A model generated the notes under the pieces. The model ran no database searches and was not told the DNA's origin. It saw only the letters and a list, made by a program, of their open reading frames with translations. Shown here piece after piece: positions 11,701 to 26,500 of a DNA stretch of 64,000 nucleotides (its first letter is position 1; each line of letters starts with the position of its first letter). The stretch is taken from assembly GCA_026874595.1 (NCBI GenBank), contig CM049316.1:12330839-12394838 (forward strand), given 5' to 3'. The DNA comes from Sipunculus nudus. Taxonomy: Eukaryota > Annelida > Sipuncula > Golfingiida > Sipunculidae. The position numbers were made by a program, and so were the translations under genes.

Positions 11701-14700
11701 TATGGCTGCAATATCGGTAAAACATTATTTTAAGATATTTCTTGAACATATCATTTCTTTTAAAATAAACTGTAAAACAAAAGATAACCAAAGACGATAC
11801 GTTCTTCGGCAATTAAACCTGCGTTCACGTTTAGATACTTCTTCGTTCATCAAATTTTCAATAGATGGCACTCAAAGGTCATAACCTCACCAGCTAGTTC
11901 CGTAATCTTTAAATATGGCACGTTTTGCTAGCAGACGGTTCGGGCACCAGTGTGCATATATTATGATCAGCAGGACCCTGGGTGTACGCGTAAAGGCTCG
12001 AAGCGGGATTCGCTTATTAAAAGGTTTTGTCAAGGTTGTTAATTGACCGACGTTGTATAGAGTGTAAATAAAAGCCATCATAAAGAGTACCGTTGGCTTT
12101 GATGTCCCATTGAAGTTTAATTAGACAGGGTAAAGGCGCAAGGTACACCAAGGCCCGCAAGTTCCGTAATCATTTTCTGTTGCATCTTTTGCCGGTTGAC
12201 GGTTCGGACACCATTTTGCATATATTATGATCAGCACAACCCGAGGTGTTCTGGAAATATGATCACCGACGCGGGTGTCGTTTATTGAAATGTTTTGTTG
12301 TTAAATGACCGACGATGTATAATGTCTAAATAATGTTTAAATTACAGTCGTCCCATACAATGCTTTGATGTCCCATTGAACTTTAATTAGTCAAGTTAAA
12401 GGCGCAAGATTCTCCGGCATTCAGTGATGTGTCAAATTAATTTCGTGGCCCTACTAGGATTCGTCTTGGATGAGTCGTCATAAACCGAACAAATTGTCAT
12501 CTATTCTAATCAGGTAGATCAGGCGGTTTAACAAATTAATAAAATTAATTAATTAGCAAAGCCAAGCAACATACACAGTTGCAACTGTTTCCCAAAACTG
12601 TTATGCCTGACCACATATCAGCATACCGCAGCATATCTAGCTGCAGCCTAGCGTTTAAGAAATGAACCTTTTTTCGTTGTGTTCCCAAAACTTCCCATAC
12701 CCCACCCGGCAATGGAACGTGGTGAGAATGTGGTGCGGCCATTAAGTAAGGTTTTGGGAATTTTTTACTCCAGTGAAGGAGCTTTCCAGATATTTTATGA
12801 ACATGGGGTGCGGCCATTAGACGACGTGCGGTGGCAAAACGCGGATCTACGGTATACATAAGGATTTAATCTGTAAAAATCTGAAATTTGAAAATAAAAG
12901 CTGCAAAATTAGGCTAGTTATTGAATTTTTTTGGAGGCTCTTGTTGTATTCCCTTACATTGTCAGGCAGTCCACTTTGATGACTGTAGGTCATTCAGTGC
13001 ACATCTCTATGCTCCCCAGGCTGTTGACATAATTTAAGATGTCCCCAAAATCTCCTACCATACCGAAAATTGGGTCATTAGGACTTTGTTCCTTCGAGAT
13101 ATTAAGGAAAAAAACTCTGTTTTCCATAAAAAAAGCCATTGTTACACTTCAAGGCTGCCTAATATCAAAACCACTGATCTGTTTTTGATCGTATTTAGTA
13201 ATCACATTCTTTTATACATTTTCTATGAACATACCAAAAATTAGGTCAGTATTGGGTATTATTTTGAAGTTATGGGCCAAAACATAATGCAATTTTTTAA
13301 AAAATCAGGAAATATATTTACTCACTTACATGAGAATTGCTGAACCTAGAGACTTTTTTTCAGGAATATAACTTTATTTAATCAAGATTCAATTGTTTAC
13401 CCAAAATTAGATCTGAATTTTGCAAATTTTTCAAGTTATTAGCATAAATAAAAAATCAATACCTTAAATTTTGTCCAACTTTGGCACTGTTGATTTAATT
13501 TTCCCAGCATATATGCATTAGGATTTAATCTTTTAAAATCTGAACATTCAAAAGAAATTGATTGGAATGAATAGCTTTTATTCATGTTTTCATACAACAT
13601 GTCAAGTGTTGTTTACATCTAGCCCACCTAGTAGTACAGCCTTCACTTGCATTATGTAACCCACCCCAGGCAGCTTACCTTGGCCCAGCTTGGCCACTAC
13701 TAGCAGGCTTCCCCTTTGCCCTGCACTTATCCCCCCCCCCCCAGCTGGTGCATAAACTAGATGAATGTTATAATTTTTCTGTATTTTATTTTATTCTTGG
13801 ACATGCTACATTTTAGATTTTGTATTGTACCACCAGGGTTACAATGATTAAAGTGTACATTTAATTGTGTCCACAAAGTGGTGTATTGCTGTGAAAGTGT
13901 GGATGTTCATGAGATAAGTAATTCCTTACTTCAGAAGAGTAAAAACTTCACCAGGTGTGAAATTGACTATTAATTCCAGTAATTAATTAAAACTGGGATA
14001 GTAATTAGCACAATGATATTGTTTGTCCCTCATTCAACCAACAGTGTGTATACTTTATTTGAAAAGATGTTTTATTTTATCAAATTTACTTTTATTTTAT
14101 TTTGGTGAATAAAATTAAGCATGTCCTGAAAACTCCAATGTGCAAAACTTTTTAATAGTGATTCAAGGAATATTCTTGTAGATGCCATGTTGTGGCATTA
14201 TTTTCTTTTAAAATCAGTTTAAACATTTATGATTTAAAAATAATAAAATATATGTGTATGCATAATATGACCCAATGTTTTTTACTATGTATATATAATG
14301 ATTGCAACTTTTGCAACAATTCTAATATTTTAACTTTTATTTTCAGGTTTTTTAATTAAAAATTTATAAACCTGTAAATAAAAAAAATGATTCAGATAAA
14401 AACTTCTTAATGGAAAAAGTGGATCTGCTTAAAAAAATAGGATTATATTTAAACTTAAATGCATTATTCTCTTGAAAGTGAAATAAAGGTATTAGTCCAT
14501 TCTGTCCACTTGCCTGTCCAACTATAAATTTTCCTATGCAACACAGTATCTCAAAACTTTTACTGTTTTTCTTCATGACAGTCTTGTCAGAGTATTAGTT
14601 TGCAATCATATATTTAAAACATTACTATAACCAAGTAGGAGGGCCCCTTTCCTCTTAGCTTTTCATATTCTTATATAAATGAAAAACATTACAATAGAAT

Positions 14701-17700
14701 ATTTCTACATCCACCTTCGTGCTGCCCTCACTTTTCCCTTCTCCAAACCCCATCCCAAAGTCAGCCTCAGTAAGCAAGAACAAGATGAATCAGATATATT
14801 CATACTTTAATATTTTGTATAACTATTCGTCCATAGGTACCTATGTACATGCCAGAAATTATGTCAATATTGTGTAATATGTAGACATAGTGGGCATCAC
14901 AATAATGTACCTTGTCAAGACTAAAGAGATATTGTGTCATACAGTCACATATTCATAAATCACTTCATCAGCATAGTTAATCATAACATCATATCTGTAA
15001 AATTGAACGCTTGCAGACTACCATACACTTTAGATCCTTCAACAAATAGCCTTATCATCATTCTACTACCGTTATTACTGCTGTCATTGCATTCATATTT
15101 GCTCAAATATATCACAATTTTCAACCCCTCCTAAATAAATAAAAAATAAACCACTTTATTTGACTCTATTAATCCATCAGTCAGGTAATTTCATTTATCA
15201 TTTACTCACATATTACATTACATTCCTTTATAATGGCCTAACATGTACATGATATTCATAAGCTTTATCGACTCGATATAGTATCACAGTGGAGAAACAT
15301 TTATAGTCCAATCACGATCAGCTGAGCGCCGTGACCCATGGGTCCCTTGTTTAATGTTTTTTATTCTCGTCAGTGTCAAACAGGATAAAGCTGCTACAGC
15401 TGTAGGTGTTTGCTTCCCAGGGGTTTTGTTAGAAAATAACTTTTAATACATCTAATGTACATTAAGCCACCAAAACATCATATATATACCTGCCCACCAG
15501 GGGTTTCTGAGCCAGGCACCAGTTAATCAACAGATGACGAGATGAAACCTGGGTCTTACACTAGGTGTGTGTATAGGAACATCAGCCCAAGGGCAGGTTA
15601 CTCTTGAAGTGAGAGGTTTTTGTAGATAAAAGTATCATTTATCTGGCTGTGGAAAGCTTGGTGTGATGTCAGGGAGAGCCTCAGTGTCTATATCTTATTG
15701 GTATGTGGTCTCTTCTGCTGACCCTCCTGGCTGTCTTACACATGCCAGATCATGGTCTTTTTAAAGCAGCTCTCGATCTAATGATGATGTTTAGTTCAGT
15801 CATCCCAGGACTCTGGTGTAGATTTCTTCTGAAGGAAAAAAAAGAAGACATAAATTTGTTTGTGTCTCAGAGTGGACTTTTTCTTCAGACTACATTTAAC
15901 ATGGAATCAGTCATACAAGGCATCAATGAGGTCAAACCTTATTATAGGATTTTATATTATAATAAATGCCAATTTGACCATGAAGATGATATATATAGCA
16001 TAATGCACTGCTAGTAATATTAATATAAAATGTTTCTCTCATTTGGTTGCAGTCTATAATTATGTTGTGGAAGGCTTGCCTCTGTGTGTGGTGGACATCC
16101 TGCCTCTGTCATTTGGTGACGGAGGTCTTGTCTTTGTCAGTGTCCTGTCTCTGTCATTTTTTTTTTTTTGTGGCGGAGGTCATGTCTCTGTCAAAGTCCT
16201 GCCTCTGTCATTTTGTTTTTTTTTTTTGTGGCGGAGGTCATATCTCTGTCAAAGTCCTGCCTCTGTCATTTTGCCTTTTGTGGCAGAGGTCCTGTCTCTG
16301 TTGAAGTCCTGCCACTGTCATTTTGCAAGCTTCACTAGCGGGACAGTTCAGTCCGCTTTTAAGTCACCCTGTAACACACCCCCTCTTAAGAGCATTCTGC
16401 TATCAGAACAAGACTAATTATCCCAGGAGTCACACTTTGGTGAGCTTATTCCATGGGCCACAAAGTTTACCGTCACGTTGGACGAGCCCCTATTTTGTTA
16501 CAAAGATAAATTGATCAGGGTTAAATACTGGGCTGATCTGGGAGTCAAACCCATAACGGTGGCGCACAAGTCAGGCGTACCAACCGCTTCGCTAGAAAAG
16601 CAAGCTTCACTTGCAAGACAGTTCGGTCTGCTTTTATGTCACCCTGTAACACACCCCCTCTTAAGAGTGTTCTGCTATCAGAACAAGACTAATTATCCCA
16701 GTAGTCGCACTTTGGTGAGCTTATTCCCTGGGCGACAAAGTTTCTGTTACTGTTGGACGAGCCCACATTTTGTTACAAAGACAAATTGTTCAGGGAAAAA
16801 TACTGGGAGTCCAACTCATGTTGGTGGCGCAGAAGTCAAGCGTACCAACTGCTTTGCTAGAAAAACAAGCTTCACTAGCGAGACAGTTCGGTCCGCTTTT
16901 ATGTCACCCCATAACACTGTTGAGTCCTGCATCTGTCATTTGTCTCTTGTGGCAGAGGTCTTGTATCTAATGAAGTCCTGCCTCTTTCATGTTGACTTTT
17001 GTGGCAGAGATCTTGTTACTGTCTAAGTCTTCTCTCTGTCATTATGTCTTTTGTGGCAGAGGTCTTGACTCTGTTGAAGTCCTGCCTCTGTCATTTTGTC
17101 TTTTGTGGCAGAGGTCTTGTCTCTCTCAAAGTCCTGCCTCTGTCATTTTGTCTTTTGTGGTAGAGGTCTTGTCTCTGTTGAAGTCCTGCCTCTGTCATTT
17201 TTGTCTTTTGTGGCAGAGGTCTTGTCTCTGTTGAAGTCTTGATGCTGTCATTTTGTCTTTTGTGGCAGAGGTCTTGTCTCTGTTGAAGCCCTGATGCTGT
17301 CATTTTGTCTTTTGTGGCAGAGGTCTTGTCTCTGTCAAAGTCCTGCCTCTGTCATTTTGCCTTTTCTGGCTAATGTTTTGTCTCTATCAAAGTCCTGATG
17401 CTGTCATTTTGTCTTTTGTGGCGGAAGTTTAGTCTCAGTAGAAGTCCTGACTCTGTCATTATGTGGTGAAGATCTAATCTTCTTGCTTCTTGTCATTATG
17501 CTGTGGAGGTCTTGCCCCTTTTCATAAACAGATGGAGGTCATGTCTCTGTCATTATGTGGTGGTCTTGCCTCTTTCACTAATTAAGTGGTGGAAGTCCTG
17601 TCTCTGTCATTATGTGGTGGAGGTCTTGTCTTGCCATTATCAGGGTTCGTGCGCGGTCTTACAAAGTCTTACAAAGTCTTACTTTTCATTTGCAAAAATA

Positions 17701-20469
17701 AGGCCATACAAAGTCATACTTTTCTTAGATTTTAGAGGATAGGTCTTACAAAAGTCTTACTTTTTGTTTCACAAAAAAAAACTGAATTAATTTTTTTTCA
17801 GTTTTGAATCGTGAAGGAGGCAAATACTCGGATACCATTAACCTACAAGTAGCTACTTTTTCAAAGCTTGTTCCCGTATTTAACTGCATGTCAGACATCA
17901 TCTGCATGTTCTGACTACAGGGGGTTTCATTTTCATGGGGGGGCACCTGCCGGGTATTTTCAATGAGGACATCACAGAATAAATTGGAATTTGAAGACAC
18001 GCGTTCAAAAGTTTCGATGGCGTGAAAGAGGAATCTAAAGTTGCCAGCCAGTTCATCACCAATTATTATGGTATTTTTTCCTCTGCTGTACATTTTCCTT
18101 AAATCATGTAACCTCTGCAGGTTTTGCATGTCGGTGGATGCTGCAAGTAACGATGCGCTGTGTGTTTGTCGACAATGCAAATAAAGTAGAAGAAATTCGG
18201 GAAACAATGACTTAATCATGAAAGAGTTTGGTCCCAAAATATCACTCGTCTTTTTTTCAGTTTCTTGTTTGCAGGTTCATGTACATGTATATTCATGTAT
18301 GAATATTGACAGCACTAAAAAAGTTAGTCATTTTGCTGGACTCATCTTCATAAGAATAGCAGGGCTCGGATCATTAAAAGGTGCTTGAAAGCGTAATAGG
18401 TATATTTGGATTCGTGCTTGAAAATGGAACTTGAAAGAAAAATTTGTGTGTGAGTTGGTGTACAGAAGAAGCTTCAGCTAGCGATTTCTAAACCAGCCAG
18501 CATTTATATAACCCTGTACACTAGAACACGGCATGAACTGACGTGCATTTTCTGTAACTCTGCGTGATTTAGGCTCGTCCTGCTGTCAACATACCAGCAA
18601 GCTGAATTGTTCAATATCGAATGGGATTTGATAAAGAAAATTTGCCCATAAAAAGTTTATACATTTAAATATTTACGTTGACAGTATTGTAGAAATATTA
18701 CGTTGACAAATTTACCTTCTTTGTTGTCAAGGACATCTTTCTGGGCACGTATGACCATTGTATAATTCATAATTAATTTAATTAATGGATGACTGGTTAA
18801 ATGAATCATATTTTGTCAAATTTACGGCATTAAAGTACGAGCTAGCTTATGCTGCTTCGGAAAAGTGGAGCGCGGGAAAGTTCCACGGTGTTATACCATT
18901 TTAAGGTATATAGGCCAAGATCGGCGAGCTTACACTGCATATATAACAAATTATAAGTCTGTGCTGTAAAATAGGTTTTCAATGTTTGAACATTGAAATA
19001 ACGAGCTATAATTGCTCCACAGATGCTCCTCTAATTTCTCTATGCCTATATAAAATTAAAATTTATGCATTAGGATTAGAACATTTTAATTATGTATTGT
19101 TCCCGCGTATGCAACGTGGAAGGAGCATATATCGGTGTCAGCAATGTTGGGCCTACAGGCTGTATCAGCAAATACTGCATGTATCATGTTTGGTTGATCG
19201 TAAATTAATTTTTATCATACTGCCCTCTCATTTCAGAACTCATTTTGCCCACGTATATTACGGTATGCCCGATGCAAACGATGTCAATGTCATCCAACTG
19301 CATTTTTCCAAACGTATCCCCGTATATTTTTGAACGTCCAAGCACACCTCTCGTTAAAAATGTCTTACAAGAATCTTGGCTGGGACACGTTGTTTTTTGC
19401 AGTAGATCGCGCTTATATACAGCAGGTTTTTCGAAAATATACATGAACATCAAGAAATCTATTTTGTTGGTCTTAAATTAATTTTTATCCATCGCTCTCG
19501 CATTTCAGAACATGTTTTGCCCACATATTACGGTCCGACCAATGTTAACGATGTCAGTGTCATCAAACTGCATTTTTCCAAACATATCCCCGTGAATTTT
19601 TGAACGTCCAAGCTCGCTTGCTCTCTTTACAAATCCCTCACTCTTTGGCGGGCACCTGCAATTTTGCAGTAGATCGCGCTAATACAGCAGGATATTCTAG
19701 GGTTTCCAAGTGGAAACTGGTCACTCTCGCAGCATGGAACATCACGGTTATGTGTCAGCAAATATGTCATATCAAATTGACCGCTGCGTTGTTTTATTGC
19801 GGATATTCTATGAGCTCGAGTTATCGAAGTTATCCGAACATGTCCATGAAAATGTTTGTACCTGAGGACTGGCTTGCACGTGTTCTTAGATTTTGGCGGG
19901 AAAATGAAGATGCTAAGGGAAAATTGGGGCCTGGCGATCGTGGGGCTGTAGCAGTCAAAGTTACAACATTACCGTTCTAGGACTACGCTGAACATTTATA
20001 GATATGGTAAACTTAATGGAAAGATTTATTGATAATAAGATGCATGTTTTGCTATGTATAATATACGGGAATGAACTCTGATCGTAACGACATATCTGTA
20101 TGGGTATATGGCATCAGCCGGCAAAAGAGTAGAGAATATACGGGCATTTAAATGAAGGGTTATTTATTTAATAATGTGTCATTTGTTATTTGGATGAGTA
20201 TAAAAATGAATATAATGAAGAACCATATATAGAAGGTTTCTAATAACCATGAAAAAATGGTCTTATTTTTCCCGTAAAATAGTCTTAAAAAGTCTTAAAA
20301 AGGTCTTACTTTTTTAAATTGAAAAGGTGCAAGAACCCTGATTATGTGGTGGACATCTTGTCTCTGTCATTATGTGGTGGACGTCTTGTCTCTGTCATTA
20401 TGTGGTGGAGATCTTGTCTCTGTCGTTATGTGAATGAGGTCTTGTCTCTGTCATTATGTGGTGGAGGAA

Positions 20470-20504
<35 letters not shown>

Positions 20505-23500
20505 AATATTAAGCCTTCCCTCTATTATTATGTGATGGTCTTGCCTCTGTCATTAGGTGATGGTGGAACTGTCTGAAGCATTCTGTTCCATTTCCTTTTA
20601 ACCGACCTGTCAGGATAGGTTTTAGACCAGACCAGTCTTGCAGTCAAAGCATAATGGCTGATCTCAGCAGATTTTAAACTAATAGAAAAGTGATGTAGTT
20701 GTGCGGTAGAGGGACCAGGACAGGGATTTGTGTCGGCAGATGACTGGTGACAGAAGTCTTCTGCAAGGCTTCAGGACCAAGCTGGCACCAGCCAGAACCA
20801 ATTTTGTCATGGACTGCAGGCCATTCCTGATTGGCTTTTGACATGAGAGCTAAGCATTAAGATGGAGATGTCTCAGTCACCAGACTTCTCCGAGGTACTT
20901 TAAACCCAGCCCTTCATGTCGGGCTTTACACCAGTGTTTTGTCCCCGTTTAAACTTGTATCAACATCTGGCTGTTCTCAGACATCTCCCATCATCTTCCA
21001 TACTTCAACAATGATATTATCTTGTTGGGCTTACTCTTGTTTGACCAGGCCTCTTTATTCATGACTCTATGGCTTCGGTGGATGTAAGTCCATTATACTC
21101 AATACTGCCCAGTTTTATTAACTAGGACAGGTAACTGAAAGATGATACGATGTAGTATGTTACACAGAAACAAGGTTCTAGGTCAGCACAACCTTACAAT
21201 GAAGGTGTTGTGTTATTCACTTTTGTAAAGTGATCGCAGATGGAAGGTAACCATTTAATTATAAATTTATGAGTTGACATTTCCAGAGTATCTAGATGGA
21301 TAGTACTTTAACATTTTATGGTTTTAAATTTACTGAAATGAAAATAACGCTGTATACATGTTTTAAGGTATGTTTTCTTATATGATTTAGTCAATTGGAC
21401 TGCCTTTGTTTATTCCCATGCCCTTTCTGGGCTTCAAACTTCAGGTAATATAGAGATCTCTTTTCAGATCTGAAGCAAGGCTAACATTTCATTTTCCTTT
21501 ATGGAATAAACATATGTTAACATTTCTTTGATGGCACAAATCACAAGACCGGTAACAGTATAAATATGTATGATGCTACAAACTGGGTTTTTGATACAAA
21601 ACTGCAAAAATAATCATTACTTATTTTTGATTGCTATAGATCATCTTATTTTATGAATAGTTAATTGTAGCACTAATATCTATTTTCATTAATCTGGCTT
21701 CACTGGAGATTGCAGCACATGGTCACAACCCTCCACCCAACAACCCGCTGAAAACCACTCTTTGAAAAAACCATCACTTTCTTTCCAACACTTTCTTCAC
21801 AAATAGAATACATCACTTCCTTTCCAGATGAAAACAGAACAACTGTAACTTCTTGCCAGAGCTTGTTTCATTTCTTTCCAAGATACAAATTCACATAACT
21901 TTCTCCAAGCGGGTTTCCTTTGAAGTGAGTAGGGATAATTATGGCCTGCTACCTGGTTTGCCTGACTGAGGACCGGTCCTCTTTACATCACATGAAGCCG
22001 CTGTGAACTTGACACCTGGTAGCAGTTTTAGAGAACGACATCTCTTTAACATGCGAGAAGTGGGTTTAACCTGGCAATATTTAGCAACTGTCTGTCGGTT
22101 CCCAGGATTTTCTTATGGTCCCCTAAAGGTTAAATCTGAATTTTAAAATCCTACTCTTCATCATCCTCTAAAAATAATATAATTTATTTTCATGGAGTTA
22201 CTGTTTAAAGGCTAGAAACTTTGTGCCACACTGTGATTTATAAAATTAAAAGATACATTAAGTGGAAACTGCAGCAATATTTATATTTATGCCTATCATC
22301 ATATGATTGAAAATCATAATGCCATTCTTTGGATTAAAAACATACTATTAGTGGTTATCCAGATGACCTCCAAAATACCATGGATTATTTCTTCCATATA
22401 TTAACCTAATTCTCAGCTCATCAAATCAGTTCATAACTTTATGCATAGAGTTGCTTACAGGAAAGCTAACCATTCAAAGCAAAAATGTAATATATAGTTT
22501 ATATAGTAAACATTACATAGACCTGAAATTCCAACAGCTTAATTACAGCTTAAATATTGGTCATAAGATTATCATCATCATCATTTGTAAACAGTGCCCA
22601 CTACAGGAAGTATCATTGAAAAATAATAAATTTGGTTTTGTGTTTGATTACAGACTAGTCCATTCAGGGAAGAATGCAAATGCTCCAAGCACCTCAGATT
22701 TTCTGACGTTTGCGTTGAGATCGGGTACAAGACAAGGGGTTGAGACGCACACATTCCGCGTGGAGTCACAACGAGAGCTAGCACACTGGTCAAGAATTCT
22801 CGTACAAGGTTCACACAGCGCAGCAGTCCATGTCAAGGAGGTCACATGTGGTGAGATTCAGATTCTTACAAATAATTTGTTTTAACCAGATAAAGCATCT
22901 ATCTTAGTTTTCTCATCAATAATGTTCTAACAGTTCAGTGTGATACAACTGGCTTCTTTGGTCACAGGACTTACTGCAAGGTAACTGTGTGTTTTAATAA
23001 AAAAATTAAATGAGACCTACCTTGGTAAGGTGAAGTTTGATTGTAGTTCAACCTTAAATTAAGCATGATGCTTGTGATAAAATTGGATAAAATATAGGTA
23101 TCAAAAGGTCGGACTGGATGCTTCCAGTGAGCATACACAGTCTCGCAGGATTCATCATGCTTTATGATAAGGTAGAATCTCAGATGAGTACCGGTGAAAT
23201 TTTTTACCGTCGGAGCCCCCACCCAGAGTGAATGCTCGGCAGACTTTCCCCAAAGCATTTTTCATTCGCAATCCAGTGGACCTTTCAGGGATTTCTCAGA
23301 GTTATATGATCATGTATTTTGGATGATTACACACCCTGGAATAGCCACCAAGGCTGACAAAAATGTTAGATACTGTGGTCGGCATTATATTTACAGGGCT
23401 CAATTTTCGCGCTCAAGCAATTTTTCATAGTTTCACGGGGTTCCATTTTCATGATTTGGCATATATTAATATTTTAATAAACACCAAAATTGGTATGAAC

Positions 23501-26500
23501 TTCCCAGTGCAGTTATTTTTTTATCAAGCAACGACCGTCACTGCCGGAACCTTGCAATGCCGCTAAGGGGCATTGGTTTCACAGCTTGGTCATTACATAT
23601 CAATTTTTTTTTAATTTATATAAAACTAGATCCTGGACCGTTGCACTCTGTGATCAACATGATCATCATTTGGATTATATTTATTATCTTTTTCCACTAA
23701 TGCTCATAATAACCACCTAGTGGTAACTATAGAGACTATCTATCCATGACAGCAAGGTATCATATCTGCGTGGTTTCAATTTCGCTGCTTTTCCCCTACC
23801 GCCACAATCGTGAATTTGAAACACAGCGAATAAGGAGCCAACCACAGTATATCTGATAGTACATTTCAGTCACCACCCCACATGTGCAGTGGGGTGGAAT
23901 TTATATTTGTAAAAGAGGGTTAACCCCTTAATAATAAGACGTCTCTCAGTATATGTAGTGCTAGCTGATAGACCTGGTATACTAGGCTCATTACCAGGGT
24001 TGATTGATTGATTGATTGATAATCTTTATTCCTCCGTATTCGAAGAGTGTACAATCAATTTGAGTTGAAAAGAAAACAAAAAAAAATAAAGAACATGCAA
24101 CACCATGGGAAATATTAAATAGCTATACAGAGGGTCATGTTGTTCTAGTAAGTTATGCAAAGGTGATACATAGTTAGTTAAATAAGGCTTTTAAAGCCAA
24201 ACGCATGATTCCGGTAATAGTTGATCAAGGAAATATTTTATACCTTGGCCAAACATAGCACATGTGTACATGAAAAACATATGGTCATAATAAGATAAAC
24301 AATCTGTTTATTTTCCAAGGATAATTTGTACAAGTTCATTATCGTCAAGATTATTGAGAAAAGCAGCAAAATGGATATCCATACAGTCATTAACAACTGA
24401 CCAAAATTGTTCTCTGGCTGACATTGTTGCATCACATGTCAAGATCACATGATTACCTGGAAGTTTACCACAAAGATGACAAAGCATTTCCTGGGCAGAT
24501 AATAACATACCGTATGCTGCTAAAAGTTTTACCATATACATTATCTTAGGTAATGAGGTGGGTACAGCTTTCGCACATTCCCACCAGCAGCTACACATAA
24601 GACATTCAGGCTTGATTTGCATAAACATTGACAATTCAGAGTCATTTTGTGTGCGGAGAGAGAATTGTGTCTGTGCGTATTGAACAATTGTATTGGTAAC
24701 AGTATTTGTCCATTGTCTTTTCCCAGGAAAAATTTGTGTGGAAAAAGTCTCAAAAAACTTAATGAGCAGATCATACTAATGTGAGAGGAAACAATTCTCT
24801 GCCACAGAACCATAAATCACCAAACCGGACCACCTTTGCCGAGAGATGCAGCTAGACAGTCGGGCCAAAAGGACACGGAAGCTTACTATACCTGCTTCTT
24901 TACGGATAAGCGTGACGAAAAATAATAACTTCATCCTATCTATGAACGCCTCTAGTCGTGGTACCCTGGTAAACTCATTGCTATGTCAGATCGAACCTTG
25001 AATTAGTTTTGTCATTACACCTCCTGGGTTGAATTCTCCATTTCATAAAGCGAGAAACATGTGTTTTTTCTCTTTTACTAACTACGCACGTGGATGAGAG
25101 TCTCGTTCAAATGAAAGGCCCGACAGGCTCAAATCCCTCACTGAAAACAAGCATTATTCATATGAACAATAGTAGTGTTTGAGGTTAAGAGACCACGATG
25201 CATGCGTTCCGGTCATTGCCGAAGGCAGTTTGGCTGTGCTCGGTCTAACCTCTGTGCAAGTCAGTAAAAATGTAAAAATGACTCAAAATTATATGTAGAT
25301 TAAAAATTATTTATTCTCATATCGCCTATGTCACTGCGACATAATAACCTTTAAAATGATGCAAGGCACACTATTGTACACAACACGGTTTTAGAGAAAA
25401 TTGCGAACAGACGTGAACCGAATTCCTTTTATAAGTATTAGATGTACAAATGGTTTAGTTATGGTAAACTGATATGCATGAATTCAAGGTGTAAACATGT
25501 GTTTAGGAATGAATAATACAGGAATAATACACAATGCCAAGTCACTACAAATACATTCTCACTGCTAATCATGCCGACTGATAGCAGCATGGACCATGTC
25601 TTCTTGGACCAAAAAAAACACAATAACTGAATTAAAAATCATTTCCAGTTGCCAGTATGTAGCAGCTTGGTTCAAATAAGTTACTTATACTGGGGTGCAG
25701 AAGTTTCAATATCACAATGTCTGTAACAATGATAACAAGTCTTTCTTTTAAAAAGAACACTTTTGTATTGCATTACAATGTCACTCTATTCAATGTATGG
25801 GCAAGGCACAGAACGGTCGACCCATGATAGGTCATATGAGATTTTGTCGCCGTAGCTGGCTAAACCTGAACTGCAGGTGCAGTAGCAACTGGGCCTGGTT
25901 AGCCACTTCCCTATCAGGTAATTTGATACATATGGGATTTTACACATGTACATACTTAGTTAAGCTAGCTGTTAAAAAAAATTGGAGGCTTCAGAACATA
26001 TGACCCTCATTAAAGCTGATAACGCTGTCAAGAAGGGTTTAATAATGTGTCGTTTATACTGTCTGGAGGGACCTTACAGTAATTGTTCTCCCTTGTATCT
26101 CCCATGGCACAGGAAATCCTTCAGCTGGTGATAAACTGATTACTGAGTCTTCAGTAAAGAGGAGCATTAAATGGTGGCAGGGGACCAGTCTTAAAGCTAT
26201 TGAGATGCTTAAGAGGATGTACCAGTCCATTTGATGAAGCAGAATTGATTATCTCCACATTAGGTCATGCAAATGTATCAAAATATTTTGTTTTTGATAA
26301 AACTTACTGAATTGTTACCAAAAAAAATCTCACCCAAGTCACATGACATACAACAGGGCATTATGGGAATGTTAATTCAAAGCCACATGGCATGGTTCGT
26401 GTTCACAAGGTTCTGAGGAGACTGGGCGTGGAGGGCTAAAGCTTAAAATTTGAAGGTATCCTATGTGTGATGCGCGGCTTGTATTTTAGTGGCAGCCTGC

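Noticed and set aside
15703-16014. 103-codon + frame beginning MWSLLLTLLAVLH, resembling a signal peptide
   Set aside because: The hydrophobic start is followed by low-complexity, AT-driven sequence with no splice context or family resemblance.
16043-17303. Several overlapping 60-180-codon frames on both strands
   Set aside because: They run through minisatellite units and SINE copies, and their translations are periodic repeats of CHSFC/LWQRSC-type strings.
17746-18237. 163-codon minus-strand frame as a transposase
   Set aside because: It shows no DDE, zinc-finger or dimerisation motif that I can recognise. It is kept only as an unassigned frame inside the 2,700-bp element.
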